A DNA stretch of 48,450 bases from Verrucomicrobiia bacterium (GTDB lineage: Bacteria; Verrucomicrobiota; Verrucomicrobiia; Limisphaerales; UBA11358): assembly GCA_031290985.1 (NCBI GenBank), contig JARLJW010000006.1, forward strand, positions 1 to 48,450. The letters are read 5' to 3'. This document shows, piece after piece, positions 26,656-35,777 of this stretch; position 1 is the first letter of the stretch, and every line of letters begins with the position of its first letter. A model generated the notes under the pieces. It did not search any database. It was given only the letters and a program-made list of their open reading frames with translations, and was not told the origin of the DNA. Both the position numbers and the translations under genes were made by a program.

Positions 26656-27039
26656 TCAGGCCTTGGCCAGGGTGGCGGCGGGCTTGTTCTTGAGCGCGGC
26701 CTTGGCGATGTTCACCAGTTCGGTGAACGCGGCCGTATCCTGCGCGGCGATGTCGGCCAGGACCTTGCGGTCGAGTCCGACCTTGGCGGCCTTGAGACCT
26801 TCCATGAAGCGGCTGTAGGTCAGCCCGAGCTCACGGACGGCGGCATTGATGCGAATCTGCCAGAGGTAGCGGTAATTGCGCTTTTTCGTGCGGCGATCGC
26901 GGTAGGCATAGACCCGGCCGTGGTCGACGGCATCGGAGGCGTAGCGGTAAAGTTTGGAGCGCTTGAGGCGGAAGCCCTTGGCGGCGGTGAGCATCCTGCC
27001 ACGGCGTTTGCGGGAGGCGGGGGAATTGGTGACGCGCAT
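26656..27039 (-). CDS. rplT: 50S ribosomal protein L20
   Basis: A 127-residue L20, which binds 23S rRNA early in 50S assembly and often autoregulates its operon. The basic N-terminus (SRKRRGRMLTAAKGFRLKRS), the YAYRDRRTKKRNYRYLWQIRIN segment and LTYSRFMEGL are diagnostic. A slightly long Ala/Lys C-terminus (AALKNKPAATLAKA) extends beyond the usual end. It follows rpmI by 37 bases and is closed by a strong terminator. Confidence 0.97.
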   Translation of the reverse strand: MRVTNSPASRKRRGRMLTAAKGFRLKRSKLYRYASDAVDHGRVYAYRDRRTKKRNYRYLWQIRINAAVRELGLTYSRFMEGLKAAKVGLDRKVLADIAAQDTAAFTELVNIAKAALKNKPAATLAKA

Positions 27040-27076
27040 TTTAGTTGAGAGTTAGAAGTTTGGATCGGTGAAAAAA

Positions 27077-27292
27077 TCAGCCGCGATGGCTGAACGGCAT
27101 GCTTTGGGTGATGCGGTAAACGTCGGTGGGATCGACCACGGCGGCCTTGCCGAGGCGGCGGAGGCGCTTGGCGTTCTTGGTCTGGGCCAGATGGCGGCGA
27201 CCCGCGTGGGCGCGCAGCACCTTGCCGGTGGCGGTGATTTTGAACCGCTTGGCGGCGGATTTCTTAGTTTTGATGCCTTTTGGACGTCGCAT
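27077..27292 (-). CDS. rpmI: 50S ribosomal protein L35
   Basis: A 71-residue L35 with the usual KGIKTKKSAAKRFKITATGK start and the basic HAGRRHLAQTKNAKRLRRLG middle. It is the first gene of the rpmI-rplT pair on the minus strand. infC, which normally precedes it, is absent; the skp-like gene lies upstream instead. Confidence 0.96.
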   Translation of the reverse strand: MRRPKGIKTKKSAAKRFKITATGKVLRAHAGRRHLAQTKNAKRLRRLGKAAVVDPTDVYRITQSMPFSHRG

Positions 27293-27376
27293 AAAATTTA
27301 ATTCAATAGCAAAAGAGCGCGAACTATACGCATCCGCGCGTTTGGTAGCAAGCAGGAAATTTTTGAAAACCGGTGC

Positions 27377-27982
27377 TTACGGGGCGTTGGTGCTGATGTT
27401 CAACATGCCCGCGGGCCGGACGACATCGATGGGGGCGCCGGCGTTCAACTGGGCGAGCACGGCGGCGCTGATGTCGGTTTCCGTGCCGACATAGACGAAG
27501 GCCTCGTTGTTGGCGGAGTTGACAACCAGGGTGTAGCCGCCGGCCTTGGCCTTGTCAGCGACGGCCTTCTGGATTTCGCCGACGAGGTTGCTGATCATGC
27601 GCTGGCTTTTGTCGTTCAACTGGGCGTCGGCCTGGCGGGAGTATTGTTCGATGGCGACCTGGCGGCTGTTGACGTCCTTGGCCTTGTCGGCGGCGGACTG
27701 CTTGCGCTTGTCGCGCTCATCGGCGGAAATGCCCTGGTCGTTGGCCTGGTCGAGCATCTGCTTGTAATCGGCGCGGGCTTTGGTGAGGGCGTCGGACATG
27801 TCCTTGATCTCCTTGGTGAGGTCGGAGCGCTCCTTGTCCATGGCGGCCTGGGCCATCTTGGTCTTGTAGTAGCCGTTGAAAAGCTTCTTCATGTCCACGC
27901 TGGCGAACTTGGTCTGGGCGGAGGCGGACAGGGCGACCGCGAACAGGGTGGCGGTGATGACGAGCAAACGCAAATTTTTCAT
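27377..27982 (-). CDS. OmpH/Skp-family periplasmic chaperone
   Basis: A 201-residue exported protein with a signal peptide (residues 1-22, ending ALSASA). The Skp/OmpH N-terminal strand follows (TKFASVDMKKLFNGYYKTK). A long charged alpha-helical region (~45-150) should form the tentacles that hold unfolded outer-membrane proteins. The C-terminal strand pattern GGYTLVVNSANNEAFVYVG closes the body domain. The start at 27982 was chosen because it begins the signal peptide; the frame is open further upstream. It is the last gene of the dnaB-bamA-SBBP-skp run, consistent with a role alongside BamA. Confidence 0.9.
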   Translation of the reverse strand: MKNLRLLVITATLFAVALSASAQTKFASVDMKKLFNGYYKTKMAQAAMDKERSDLTKEIKDMSDALTKARADYKQMLDQANDQGISADERDKRKQSAADKAKDVNSRQVAIEQYSRQADAQLNDKSQRMISNLVGEIQKAVADKAKAGGYTLVVNSANNEAFVYVGTETDISAAVLAQLNAGAPIDVVRPAGMLNISTNAP

Positions 27983-28034
27983 GGGCGAAAAGGAAATCAT
28001 ATTTTTATTTGGACACCAGCAGAAAATGCGGCGT

Positions 28035-30581
28035 TCAATATTTGTGGAAACGGAAGAACTGGACCGGATTTGTGGGGGTGAACTGGTAAATATAATTGCC
28101 ATTGGTGAAAATGGGAACGGGGTTGGTGACCACGACCCAGTTGGTGGTGCCGATGAAATTAGTGAACACAAAAGTATTAGTAGTGATCGTGATGCCGTTG
28201 GTATTATGGGTCTTGTTGGTGAATACACCGTTTTGCATGAGCAAATTGGTGGTGGTCTCCAAACTGAGGATGGCAGGGTTCACGTAACCAACCGGTGGCC
28301 AGAACACGAGCACGTTGGTGCCAGAGCGGTGTGCACTCAAAACCGGGGAGCCGATCTCAGCCAGGAATGCATCATTGGTTCCGACCATGATGCGATGCAG
28401 GGCCGGGAAATTAGTGGACCAAGCACCAAACGCCGGGAAGTTGGTGGAGAGCGTCTGGCCGGTGACCCAGGCGTTGCCATCCGTGTCCACGGCGATGCCC
28501 TGGCCGAAATCATCCTGTTTGCCGCCGAGATAGGTCGAGTACAGCAAGCCGCTCAGATCGGCCTTGAAGGCGGTGACAAAGACATCGCTCGCGCCGGTGT
28601 TGGTGGACTTCAACGAGCCAAAAATATTGGCGCTGGTGACCGGGAAGTTGGTGGAAGAGGCCGAGCCGACGACGAAAATATTATTGTCGCTGTCGAGGGC
28701 CACGCCGTTGGCCACATCCACGCCAAAACCGCCGAAGACGCGCGAGAAGACATTCGTGGCTTTGGTGCCATCCCAGGCGATCTTGGTCAGGAACGCGTTG
28801 GTGGCGGAGACGAAGCCCGAGGCATTGGTGGCGACGTACGAATAGAGCGGCAACCCGTTCGTCGAGTTGGGGAAGTTGGTGGAGGTGGTCCAGCCGACGA
28901 CGTAGGCGTTGCCGGCGGGATCCGCGGCGATGCCGGTGGCGATGTCATTGTTGGAACTGCCGAGGAAGGTGGAGTATCCGAGGGTCAAACCGGTCCCCGA
29001 ATTGGTAAACATGGTTACGAACGCATCCGAACCGGCCGTGGCGTTGGTGAAACCATTCAGGTTGGTGCAGGCAGCAAGGCCTTTGAGCCACGGGAAGTTT
29101 GTAGAAGCCGTGTAACCGGCGACAAAGATTTGACCATGGTTGCAGGCAATAGCACGTCCATAATCAAAATTAGTGCCGCCGAGATAGGTTGAATAGCTCA
29201 GCGAATTTCCGCCAAAACCAATTTTCGCAACGAAAGCATTGGCATTTAAGTAGAAATTGTTGGAGCTCATCAAATGTTTTTGAAGGGCATCAGTACTGAC
29301 CGGGAAATTTGTCGAGAAGGTAATGCCGGTTACAAAAGTATTGGTGGCGGGATCCGTGACAATGCCGAAAACAGATTCCGTGCTATTGCCGCCCAAATAT
29401 GTGGAATAAACCAGCGATGAGCCATTTGTCTCCAATTCCGTGACGAAGGCATCCTCCGTAAAAAAGCCGGTGTGGGAATCCTTGATGCCGCTGATGGTTG
29501 CTCCGCTATACGACCCCAAAACGCCCCAGTTTTTAACGGGAAAGTTAGTGGAGTCAGTCGTGCCTGCCACGAAGGCATGGCCGGCAGAATCAACTGTCAA
29601 GGCATAGGCGGCATCATCCGCATTGCCGCCCAGATAGGTACAGTAAATCAAAGTGGATCCTGAGGCATCCAACTTGGCCACAAAAGCGTCACCCGACAAA
29701 CCGCCGCCATTGTAATTTGTGGCCAAAACATTGGTGGTGGCGAACCGGAGCACCGGCGGGCCATTGGAAACCACGGTGGAAAACGTCTGGCCGGCGATAA
29801 AGACGGAATTATCCACAGGGTTGATGGCGATGGCCCACGCTTTTTCGCCATAGTTACCGCCAAAAAAGGTGGAATAACCAAGAACCGGGTCAATGACGAG
29901 CGGCAGCGAATGGTTGAAATCGCCGACCGCAAACGTCACGGTGTGCGCGTCGAGAATCCGGTAGCTGGCCTTCACGGCGTGGCGTTCACCGGAGATGGTT
30001 TGGTAAGCCATCGGTTCACGCTGAATGACCTGGCCGCCGTTGAGTTGGATGACGAGTTCGCCGGACGGGTTCACCGAGATCTTCTCCGCGCCATCGAAAC
30101 GGATGGCGATGGTTTCCGGCTTCACGCCGGCGGCGAGGTTGAAGTCGTACTCCAGCGTCTGCTGGTTGCCGTAATACACGACGTTGACGCCGGGGTAGAT
30201 CTGATCGAGCCGGACTTTGGCGAAGGTCGGTATGCCAGTACGCCACTGGGCGGGATCGCTGCCGAGCAGGTAATTGATTTTTCCACTGAGCGCGTTGTCG
30301 CCCGCGAGACTGGAATTGCCGTCAGCACCGAGAAAGGTCATCCGGGCCGTGGCCTGATGTCCGTCCGCCCGCTGCAGGGTGAATTCCGCGCCGGTCTGAG
30401 TGATGGAGAACTGCGCATCGCGGCCATGCGTGATGAAGGCCGAGGCGCCATTGGCTTGAACAGGGCCGGCCTCAAACCAGAGCGGCAGATTGCCGGGGTT
30501 CACGGCCTGGGCCGACAAGGCGAAGGCGGCGGTCAAGGCGGCCACACCGGCTCCCAAAAAAGTTTTCGAAGAAAGGTTCAT
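28035..30581 (-). CDS. Secreted SBBP beta-propeller-repeat protein
   Basis: An 848-residue exported protein with a signal peptide (1-26, ALSAQA). The N-terminal domain (~30-235) carries the features usual before SBBP repeats (LPLWFEAGPVQANG, YPGVNVVYYGNQQTLEYDF, PLVIDP). Residues ~240-740 hold many ~50-60-residue repeats of the form YSTYLGG...D....IAVD..GNAYV.G.T.STNFP. The C-terminal ~100 residues are Thr/Asn-rich and end VQFFRFHKY, recalling the terminal modules of the NHL and GloVer proteins. The ATG at 30581 begins one base after the bamA stop, so translation is probably coupled. Function is unknown; position suggests an outer-membrane or surface protein. Confidence 0.88.
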   Translation of the reverse strand: MNLSSKTFLGAGVAALTAAFALSAQAVNPGNLPLWFEAGPVQANGASAFITHGRDAQFSITQTGAEFTLQRADGHQATARMTFLGADGNSSLAGDNALSGKINYLLGSDPAQWRTGIPTFAKVRLDQIYPGVNVVYYGNQQTLEYDFNLAAGVKPETIAIRFDGAEKISVNPSGELVIQLNGGQVIQREPMAYQTISGERHAVKASYRILDAHTVTFAVGDFNHSLPLVIDPVLGYSTFFGGNYGEKAWAIAINPVDNSVFIAGQTFSTVVSNGPPVLRFATTNVLATNYNGGGLSGDAFVAKLDASGSTLIYCTYLGGNADDAAYALTVDSAGHAFVAGTTDSTNFPVKNWGVLGSYSGATISGIKDSHTGFFTEDAFVTELETNGSSLVYSTYLGGNSTESVFGIVTDPATNTFVTGITFSTNFPVSTDALQKHLMSSNNFYLNANAFVAKIGFGGNSLSYSTYLGGTNFDYGRAIACNHGQIFVAGYTASTNFPWLKGLAACTNLNGFTNATAGSDAFVTMFTNSGTGLTLGYSTFLGSSNNDIATGIAADPAGNAYVVGWTTSTNFPNSTNGLPLYSYVATNASGFVSATNAFLTKIAWDGTKATNVFSRVFGGFGVDVANGVALDSDNNIFVVGSASSTNFPVTSANIFGSLKSTNTGASDVFVTAFKADLSGLLYSTYLGGKQDDFGQGIAVDTDGNAWVTGQTLSTNFPAFGAWSTNFPALHRIMVGTNDAFLAEIGSPVLSAHRSGTNVLVFWPPVGYVNPAILSLETTTNLLMQNGVFTNKTHNTNGITITTNTFVFTNFIGTTNWVVVTNPVPIFTNGNYIYQFTPTNPVQFFRFHKY

Positions 30582-30582
30582 C

Positions 30583-33054
30583 TTAAAAATCACGCTTGTA
30601 ACCGACACCAAACTGGAACTTGCCGCCGGTGCCATTGTATTTGTCCGTGGTAATGGGAATGCCGTAATCCAGCCGCAAGGGGCCGAGGTGCGGAATGTTC
30701 AGGCGGATGCCCAAGCCCCAGTTGTCGAGGTAGCTGCTATCGAAGGAATACGAGCCGGTGGATACGGCACCGATGTCATAAAACATGGCCACGCGCAAGC
30801 TGGGGCCGGAGTCCTTTTCCAAGATGGGAACACTGTATTCCACCGAGCCAAACCAGTAGCTGTCGCCGCCGATGGGTTCGTCGAAGAAAGCTCCGCTCTG
30901 CCATTGGTTCGCTTCGCGCGGGGCGATATTACGAAACTTAAAGCCGCGCAACGAATAGAGACCGCCCAAATAATAACGATCATAGAACGGCACATCACCG
31001 CCGGAAATGGAATCGGCGACGCCGACGCGACCGCCGGCCTCGATCACATGGCCCTTCATGAAACCGGGCCAATACCAAGCCGTGTGCAATTCGAGCTTGT
31101 AGTACTGCTGGTCACCCACACTCAGTTCACCCGTAAGCTCGGTGCGCTGACCGTGATTGGGCAACTCCACACTGTTCAAGGTGTCGTAGGCCAGGGATGC
31201 TCCAAAACGCTGATACAAGTGGTCGCCAACTTGGCTCAGAATGGCATCGGGTGTGTTTGGACTAATGGTTCCAAGGGGGTTGTCCGGAGTACTGACACTG
31301 TTAATGAATCCATGATACGGATCATTCAGCGCAATGCCGACATCTTCAATCGTGTAGTTGACGCTGCCGATGAGGAAGTCGCTGTTGAGGGCGCGGGTCA
31401 GGCTGACGCGGGCGCCGGTGCGGGTCTCGTCAAAGATGTTGTTGGGGCTTTCAAAGTCGAGCTGGTGGCGGTACAGGTCAACGCCGAGCGAGAGTTTGCG
31501 GTTGAGAAACCACGGTTCGACGAAGGACAGCTCATAGTCCTGGCGCTTGGTGCCGAGCTGGACGCGGACGCGGATTTTTTGTCCGCCGCCGGTGAAATAG
31601 GGCGGGTGGAACAGGTCAAAGTTGCCCTGCGAAACCTCGGCGTAACCGACGAGCGAGTCCACGGAGCTGAACCCGGCGCCGATGCTGAAGTTGCCGGTGT
31701 TCTGCTCGGCAACATTGATGATGAGATTTTTTTTGCCGGGGATGGGCGGGTCGGTGGGTTCCGGGCTGGTGTCCACCTTCTCGAAATATTGGAGGCCTTC
31801 GAGGCGCTGCTTGCTGATCTTGACGCGGACCATGTCAAAAACGTCGCCGGGGGAGATGGCGAGCTCGCGGCGGATGACCTTGTCCTTGGTCTTGAGGTTG
31901 CCGCGAATTTCGACCTTCTGGACGTAGGATTTTTGGGACTCTTCGAACTTGTATTCGAGGTCCATGGTGCCCTTGTCCACGTTCGGCACGCGCAACGGGT
32001 GGAGGGCGGGGCCATCCGCGATGTCGATGTAGCCTTTGCTGCCGTAGAAATCCTGCACGGCCTCGGTGTCCTTGGTCCAACCGTCCGGGGTGAAAATATC
32101 GCCGGTATCCATGGGCAGGCCGTCGGGCCCGAGCTTGCTCTTCAGGTGCTGGAAATCGTGGGTGTCGCGGAGACCCTTGAAGAGCTCGGGATCGGAAAAA
32201 ATCTTGTCGCCGGTGAACTTGACGGAGCCGACCTTGTATTGCTGGCCTTCATCAACGTAATATTTGATGACGAGCTTGCCGGGATCGGGGTGGTCGAGCT
32301 TCACGTCCTTGATCTCAAAATCCAGGTAGCCGTGGTTGCGGTAGTAATCGGAGAGGAGGTCGCGGTCGCCGTCGAAATCATCCTGCACGAGGTAGCCGCT
32401 GCCGGTGATCCAGGAAAACATCCAGCGGCGCTTGGTCTTGAGCTGTTTGCGCAGGGTTTTTTGCGGGAAGGCCTTGTCGCCGATGAACTCGACATCGGTG
32501 ATCTTGAACTTGGGGCTTTCGTCGACGTGGAAAATGACGGTGCCGTGGCCGGTGACTTCCTCAATGCTGAGGACGTATTTGACCTTGGTGTCGGCGAGGC
32601 CGCTTTTCTCGTAAAGCTTCTTCATCTCCTGCACGTTGGAGAAGAGCTTCTGTTCATCCAGGGCATCGCCCACCTTGACGGTGACCTTTTTCTTGAGCTT
32701 GTTGTCGGAAAGCTTTTTGTTGCCCTCGAACTTGATCTCGGTGATGCGGGGGCGGGCTTGGACGGTGTAGGTGAGGATCACGCCGCCGTCATCCGCGGGG
32801 TCAATGGCGATGCGGATGTTGTAAAACTGGCCGGTGCTGTAGAGGGAATGGACGTCGTCCTGGGTGAGGCCGGGCAGGTAGGTGGTGCCGGCCTTGAGCT
32901 TGATGTTGGAGCGGATGAAATCTTCGCTGATGGACGAGGGGCCGACGAACTTGATGTCGACGCGGTCGATCTTGGGTCCGGTGGTTTGAGCAAGCGCGAC
33001 GGTAGCGCAGCCGAGGGCGAGCGAAACCCCGAGGGGGCGGATGATGGATTTCAT
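30583..33054 (-). CDS. bamA: Outer membrane protein assembly factor BamA
   Basis: An 823-residue Omp85 protein that folds and inserts beta-barrel proteins into the outer membrane. A signal peptide (1-22) precedes successive POTRA domains (about 25-460; repeats such as PRITEIKFEGNKKLSDNKLKK and FKITDVEFIGDKAF). These are followed by the 16-stranded barrel (about 480-823, FSIGAGFSSVDSLVG onward). The conserved loop element near YYLGGLYSLRGF is present and the protein ends in Phe (GVGYKRDF), as barrel signals do. It starts 3 bases after dnaB stops and is followed with a 1-base gap by the SBBP gene. Confidence 0.95.
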   Translation of the reverse strand: MKSIIRPLGVSLALGCATVALAQTTGPKIDRVDIKFVGPSSISEDFIRSNIKLKAGTTYLPGLTQDDVHSLYSTGQFYNIRIAIDPADDGGVILTYTVQARPRITEIKFEGNKKLSDNKLKKKVTVKVGDALDEQKLFSNVQEMKKLYEKSGLADTKVKYVLSIEEVTGHGTVIFHVDESPKFKITDVEFIGDKAFPQKTLRKQLKTKRRWMFSWITGSGYLVQDDFDGDRDLLSDYYRNHGYLDFEIKDVKLDHPDPGKLVIKYYVDEGQQYKVGSVKFTGDKIFSDPELFKGLRDTHDFQHLKSKLGPDGLPMDTGDIFTPDGWTKDTEAVQDFYGSKGYIDIADGPALHPLRVPNVDKGTMDLEYKFEESQKSYVQKVEIRGNLKTKDKVIRRELAISPGDVFDMVRVKISKQRLEGLQYFEKVDTSPEPTDPPIPGKKNLIINVAEQNTGNFSIGAGFSSVDSLVGYAEVSQGNFDLFHPPYFTGGGQKIRVRVQLGTKRQDYELSFVEPWFLNRKLSLGVDLYRHQLDFESPNNIFDETRTGARVSLTRALNSDFLIGSVNYTIEDVGIALNDPYHGFINSVSTPDNPLGTISPNTPDAILSQVGDHLYQRFGASLAYDTLNSVELPNHGQRTELTGELSVGDQQYYKLELHTAWYWPGFMKGHVIEAGGRVGVADSISGGDVPFYDRYYLGGLYSLRGFKFRNIAPREANQWQSGAFFDEPIGGDSYWFGSVEYSVPILEKDSGPSLRVAMFYDIGAVSTGSYSFDSSYLDNWGLGIRLNIPHLGPLRLDYGIPITTDKYNGTGGKFQFGVGYKRDF

Positions 33055-33057
33055 GAG

Positions 33058-34533
33058 TTAACGTCCGTCCGGGACGTCTTCGTTGCTGAATTTTGCGGCG
33101 CTTTCAAATCGTGTGTATGGTTTCAAGAACGTCAGGTTCACATCGCCGGTCGGGCCGTTACGCTGTTTGGCGATCAACAGGTTCACCGCGATGCCCTCGG
33201 CCTCATCGGCGGTCGAGGTGGCATCTTCGTCATCGCCGGCATTCGGCTTGTATAGCAGACCAACGAGGTCGGCATCTTGTTCAATCGAGCCGGACTCGCG
33301 CAGATCGCTCATGCGGGGCTTCCGATTTTTATCTTTCTCAATTTCGCGGTTCAACTGCGCCAAAACGATGACCGGAACATTCAACTCTTTGGCCAAGGCC
33401 TTGATGCCGCTGGAAATCTCCGCGATTTCCTGCTGACGGTTCTCTTGTGAACGTCGGGCAGTAGAATGGAGAAGCTGTAAATAGTCAATTACAAAGAGCT
33501 TAATGCCGTGCTGCTGGGCCATGCGGCGGGCGCGGGCGCGAAGCTGCAGAATGGAGAGGCCGGCGGAGGCGTCGATGAACAATTTTGAGTTGCTCAGCTT
33601 GCCGGCGGCGGTCATGAGCTTGGGGAAATCCGCCTCGCTCATGAAGCCATCGCGAATCTGGCGGAGATTCACGCGGGCGACGGAGCACATCATGCGCAGG
33701 ACGAGGGATTCCGCGCTCATTTCCAGCGAGAAGACGCCGACGGGAACCTTGGCCTCGATGACGACGTGCTCGGCGATATTCATAGCAAGGGACGTTTTCC
33801 CCATTGATGGCCTGGCGGCGATGACGATCATTTCGCCGCCGTGGAAGCCATCGGTCATGCGGTCGAGGTCGGCAAAGCCGGTGGGGAGGCCGCTGAGCTC
33901 GCCTTTGCGGTTGAAGAAGTGCTCGATGGTGGTGATGGCGTGGTTGACGAGGTCTTTGACGCCCTGGACGTTGGTCTGCACGCGGGATTCGTTGACGCGG
34001 AGGACTTCCTTCTCCACCTCGTCGAGGAGCTGGTCCACTTCGCCCTCGTAATCGTAAATGCGGCCGACGACGCCGGTGCAGGTCTGGATCATGCGGCGGA
34101 GCAGATATTTCTCCTTCAGCTTTTCCAGATACCACGAGAGATTCGCTGCGCTCGGTACGCTGTCCTGGACTTGCGAGAGGTAAGCGATGCCGCCGATCTG
34201 TTCGAGGAGCTGGCGCTCCTTGAGGTTCTGTTGCAAGGTGATGAGATCGATGGGCTGGCGGGCGTTGAACATGTTGGACAACGTCTCGTAGATGGTCTGG
34301 TGACGGAGATCGTAGAAGGCCTCCTTGCCGTCGTCCTTCAATTTCTCGACACATTCGCCGAGGCATTCATTGGGGGAAAGCATGATGCAGCCGAGGACGC
34401 CCATCTCCATCTGGAGATCGTGCGGCGGCAGGCGGTCGAGCGTGGCGGCGCCGCGCTCGGAGAGCGTTTTCTGGCGGCGGGACTTTTTAAAGTCGGCGCC
34501 ACTGCCGGCGTGTTCGGAAACGGAATCGATCAT
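33058..34533 (-). CDS. dnaB: Replicative DNA helicase DnaB
   Basis: A 491-residue hexameric helicase that unwinds DNA at the replication fork. The N-terminal domain (~35-140, LPPHDLQMEMGVLGCIML) mediates primase contacts. The RecA-like motor (~205-480) has the Walker A loop RPSMGKTS with Lys246, and the Walker B region LFVIDYLQLLHS. The motor continues with VIVLAQLNREIEKDKNRKPRMSDLRESGSIEQDADLV. It is full length and without an intein. It leads a tight minus-strand run into bamA, an unusual pairing of replication and envelope genes. Confidence 0.96.
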   Translation of the reverse strand: MIDSVSEHAGSGADFKKSRRQKTLSERGAATLDRLPPHDLQMEMGVLGCIMLSPNECLGECVEKLKDDGKEAFYDLRHQTIYETLSNMFNARQPIDLITLQQNLKERQLLEQIGGIAYLSQVQDSVPSAANLSWYLEKLKEKYLLRRMIQTCTGVVGRIYDYEGEVDQLLDEVEKEVLRVNESRVQTNVQGVKDLVNHAITTIEHFFNRKGELSGLPTGFADLDRMTDGFHGGEMIVIAARPSMGKTSLAMNIAEHVVIEAKVPVGVFSLEMSAESLVLRMMCSVARVNLRQIRDGFMSEADFPKLMTAAGKLSNSKLFIDASAGLSILQLRARARRMAQQHGIKLFVIDYLQLLHSTARRSQENRQQEIAEISSGIKALAKELNVPVIVLAQLNREIEKDKNRKPRMSDLRESGSIEQDADLVGLLYKPNAGDDEDATSTADEAEGIAVNLLIAKQRNGPTGDVNLTFLKPYTRFESAAKFSNEDVPDGR

Positions 34534-34690
34534 GGCACAACAGAATGAAATTTCTCCTGATTGAGCAAAGTTGTGTTGTTAAATGTTAATGACACGTTCT
34601 TCACAAGTCGCACAAGGATGTCCGGGTGTGGGCATTTTTCCAACAAGTTTCAATTGAGAATTTCGAAGCCGTTTGGGAAAGTAAATTAAA

Positions 34691-34799
34691 TGCAGGCCGA
34701 GGGCGGTTTTGGACACCGACGGATTTTTGTCGGTTGCCTTGCCAGCGCATTGAGTTTGGACCTCAACGACACACCAACATCAATACAACTCGGCCTGCA
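34691..34799. ncRNA. Structured element, possible small RNA
   Basis: TGCAGGCCGAG (34691-34701) and CTCGGCCTGCA (34789-34799) form a perfect 11-bp closing stem. Inside is a second hairpin, ACCGAC (34715-34720) with GTCGGT (34729-34734). Nested stems of this kind suit a structured RNA or a small non-autonomous repeat. I do not recognise 6S, SRP or RNase P motifs. Confidence 0.3.
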
Positions 34800-35154
34800 C
34801 TTCCAATTCTGCTTTAAGCGGCATTTCCGGCAAGGGAAAGTTGCTTTTGTTGTTCACAAAGTTTTTCGCTGGGGGGAAGAGCGGGTGCGATGAGGACAGG
34901 CCTGGGCTTGATTGATGGGGCGGGCCTTCAGCCCTTGATTTTGTTTTTTGGGTTTTCCTGGGCGTTGCCCCCAGGCTGGGATGGGTTGGGCCTTTGGCCC
35001 ACGCTGTGTGCGGATGCCTTGGGCCATCCATTTTTCGTCTTGATGGGGCTGGCAAGGGGGTATCCGGCAGCGTGTTTCACCCGTTTGATTATTTTGAACT
35101 ATTTTTTCAGTTGGACAGCCTTTGTCCAAGTGACGGTGTAAAAATGGCGGGAAT

Positions 35155-35340
35155 ATGGCTGCTGGAAAGATCAACCGGCTGCCGCGGGAGATCCGCGAGC
35201 AGGTGAACCAACGACTGGATGCGGGCGAGTCGGGCAAGCGGCTGGTGGCGTGCTGGGGCCCTCGTCCCTGCCGAGGTCCGAGCCGGACTGGCAGAGCTCG
35301 GCGTTCCGAACTCGCCGGCCAGAGGTCAGTGCTCCCGGCG
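35155..35340 (+). pseudogene. Remnant of a small phage-type protein (gp27/DUF3486-like start)
   Basis: The frame opens with AAGKINRLPREIREQVNQRL and then DAGESGKRLV, the characteristic beginning of a small family related to phage Mu gp27/DUF3486. After GKRLV the frame becomes low-complexity Arg/Gly sequence. In the next frame PAEVRAGLAELG follows, so a frameshift near 35245 may have broken the gene. Confidence 0.4.
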
Positions 35341-35415
35341 ATGGGTGTGAATACGACCGAATTGGGGGCGATCAAGGTTGATCAAGGTGAGATTTTTTAT
35401 CCGGGGAGGGGAAGT

Positions 35416-35451
35416 CCGAGGACGAGAACGAGGACGAGGACGAGAACAAGC
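35416..35451. repeat. GAGGAC/GAGAAC hexamer tandem repeat
   Basis: Five consecutive purine-rich hexamers (GAGGAC, GAGAAC, GAGGAC, GAGGAC, GAGAAC) form a short simple repeat. It is not in a credible coding frame. Confidence 0.7.
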
Positions 35452-35517
35452 AATGGGCGTGGAGAATTCGCAGGGGGGTGGTGCGGGTGGTGAATTGCCG
35501 GATGAAGATTGGCCCGC

Positions 35518-35570
35518 GCACGTTCGAAAGCGGTGTCGTCGCTCCGCTTTGCCACCGCAGTCCATGACGG
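35518..35570. repeat. Dispersed palindromic repeat, copy 1
   Basis: The sequence TCGAAAGCGGTGTCGTCGCT...TTGCCACCGCAGTCCATGA can fold by pairing GCGGTG with CACCGC. A related copy lies at 38252-38300, sharing TCGAAAGCG, GTCG.CGC and CGCAGTCCATGA in the same order. Confidence 0.6.
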
Positions 35571-35777
35571 TTTTGGGCAGGGCCACATTGACAGATTTTT
35601 CCCGAAGTTCAGAAATTGCCACGCCACGAAGTGCCTGGTCGGTGCCGGACGGGCCATCATGTCGCAGTGCGGCGGAGCCGGCCAGTAGCAGTTTTGCTAC
35701 TGGGATGGTTATTAATCCTCCTGAAAAAACCTGTCAATTCGGCGCGCTTACGCTAAATTTTGCGCTCGTTTTATAAC

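Larger units (their letters stand above)
34564..35777. other. Repeat-rich region without an intact gene
   Basis: About 1.2 kb between dnaB and the MFS gene contains no frame I would call an intact protein. In order it holds a structured inverted-repeat element (34691-34799) and a G/C-biased stretch with palindromic words such as TGGGCCTTTGGCCCA (34915-35010). These are followed by a phage-protein remnant (35155-35340), a short purine-rich tandem repeat (35416-35451) and a dispersed palindrome (35518-35570). Confidence 0.6.

Noticed and set aside
27876..29192. Long plus-strand frame over skp and the SBBP gene
   Set aside because: It crosses two well-supported genes and has repetitive composition complementary to the SBBP repeats.
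30490..33255. 921-codon plus-strand frame antisense to bamA
   Set aside because: High-GC codon structure of bamA leaves the complement open; bamA has POTRA and barrel signatures.
35416..35451. Hexamer tandem repeat as a CRISPR or minisatellite
   Set aside because: Units are contiguous without spacers and only about five are present.
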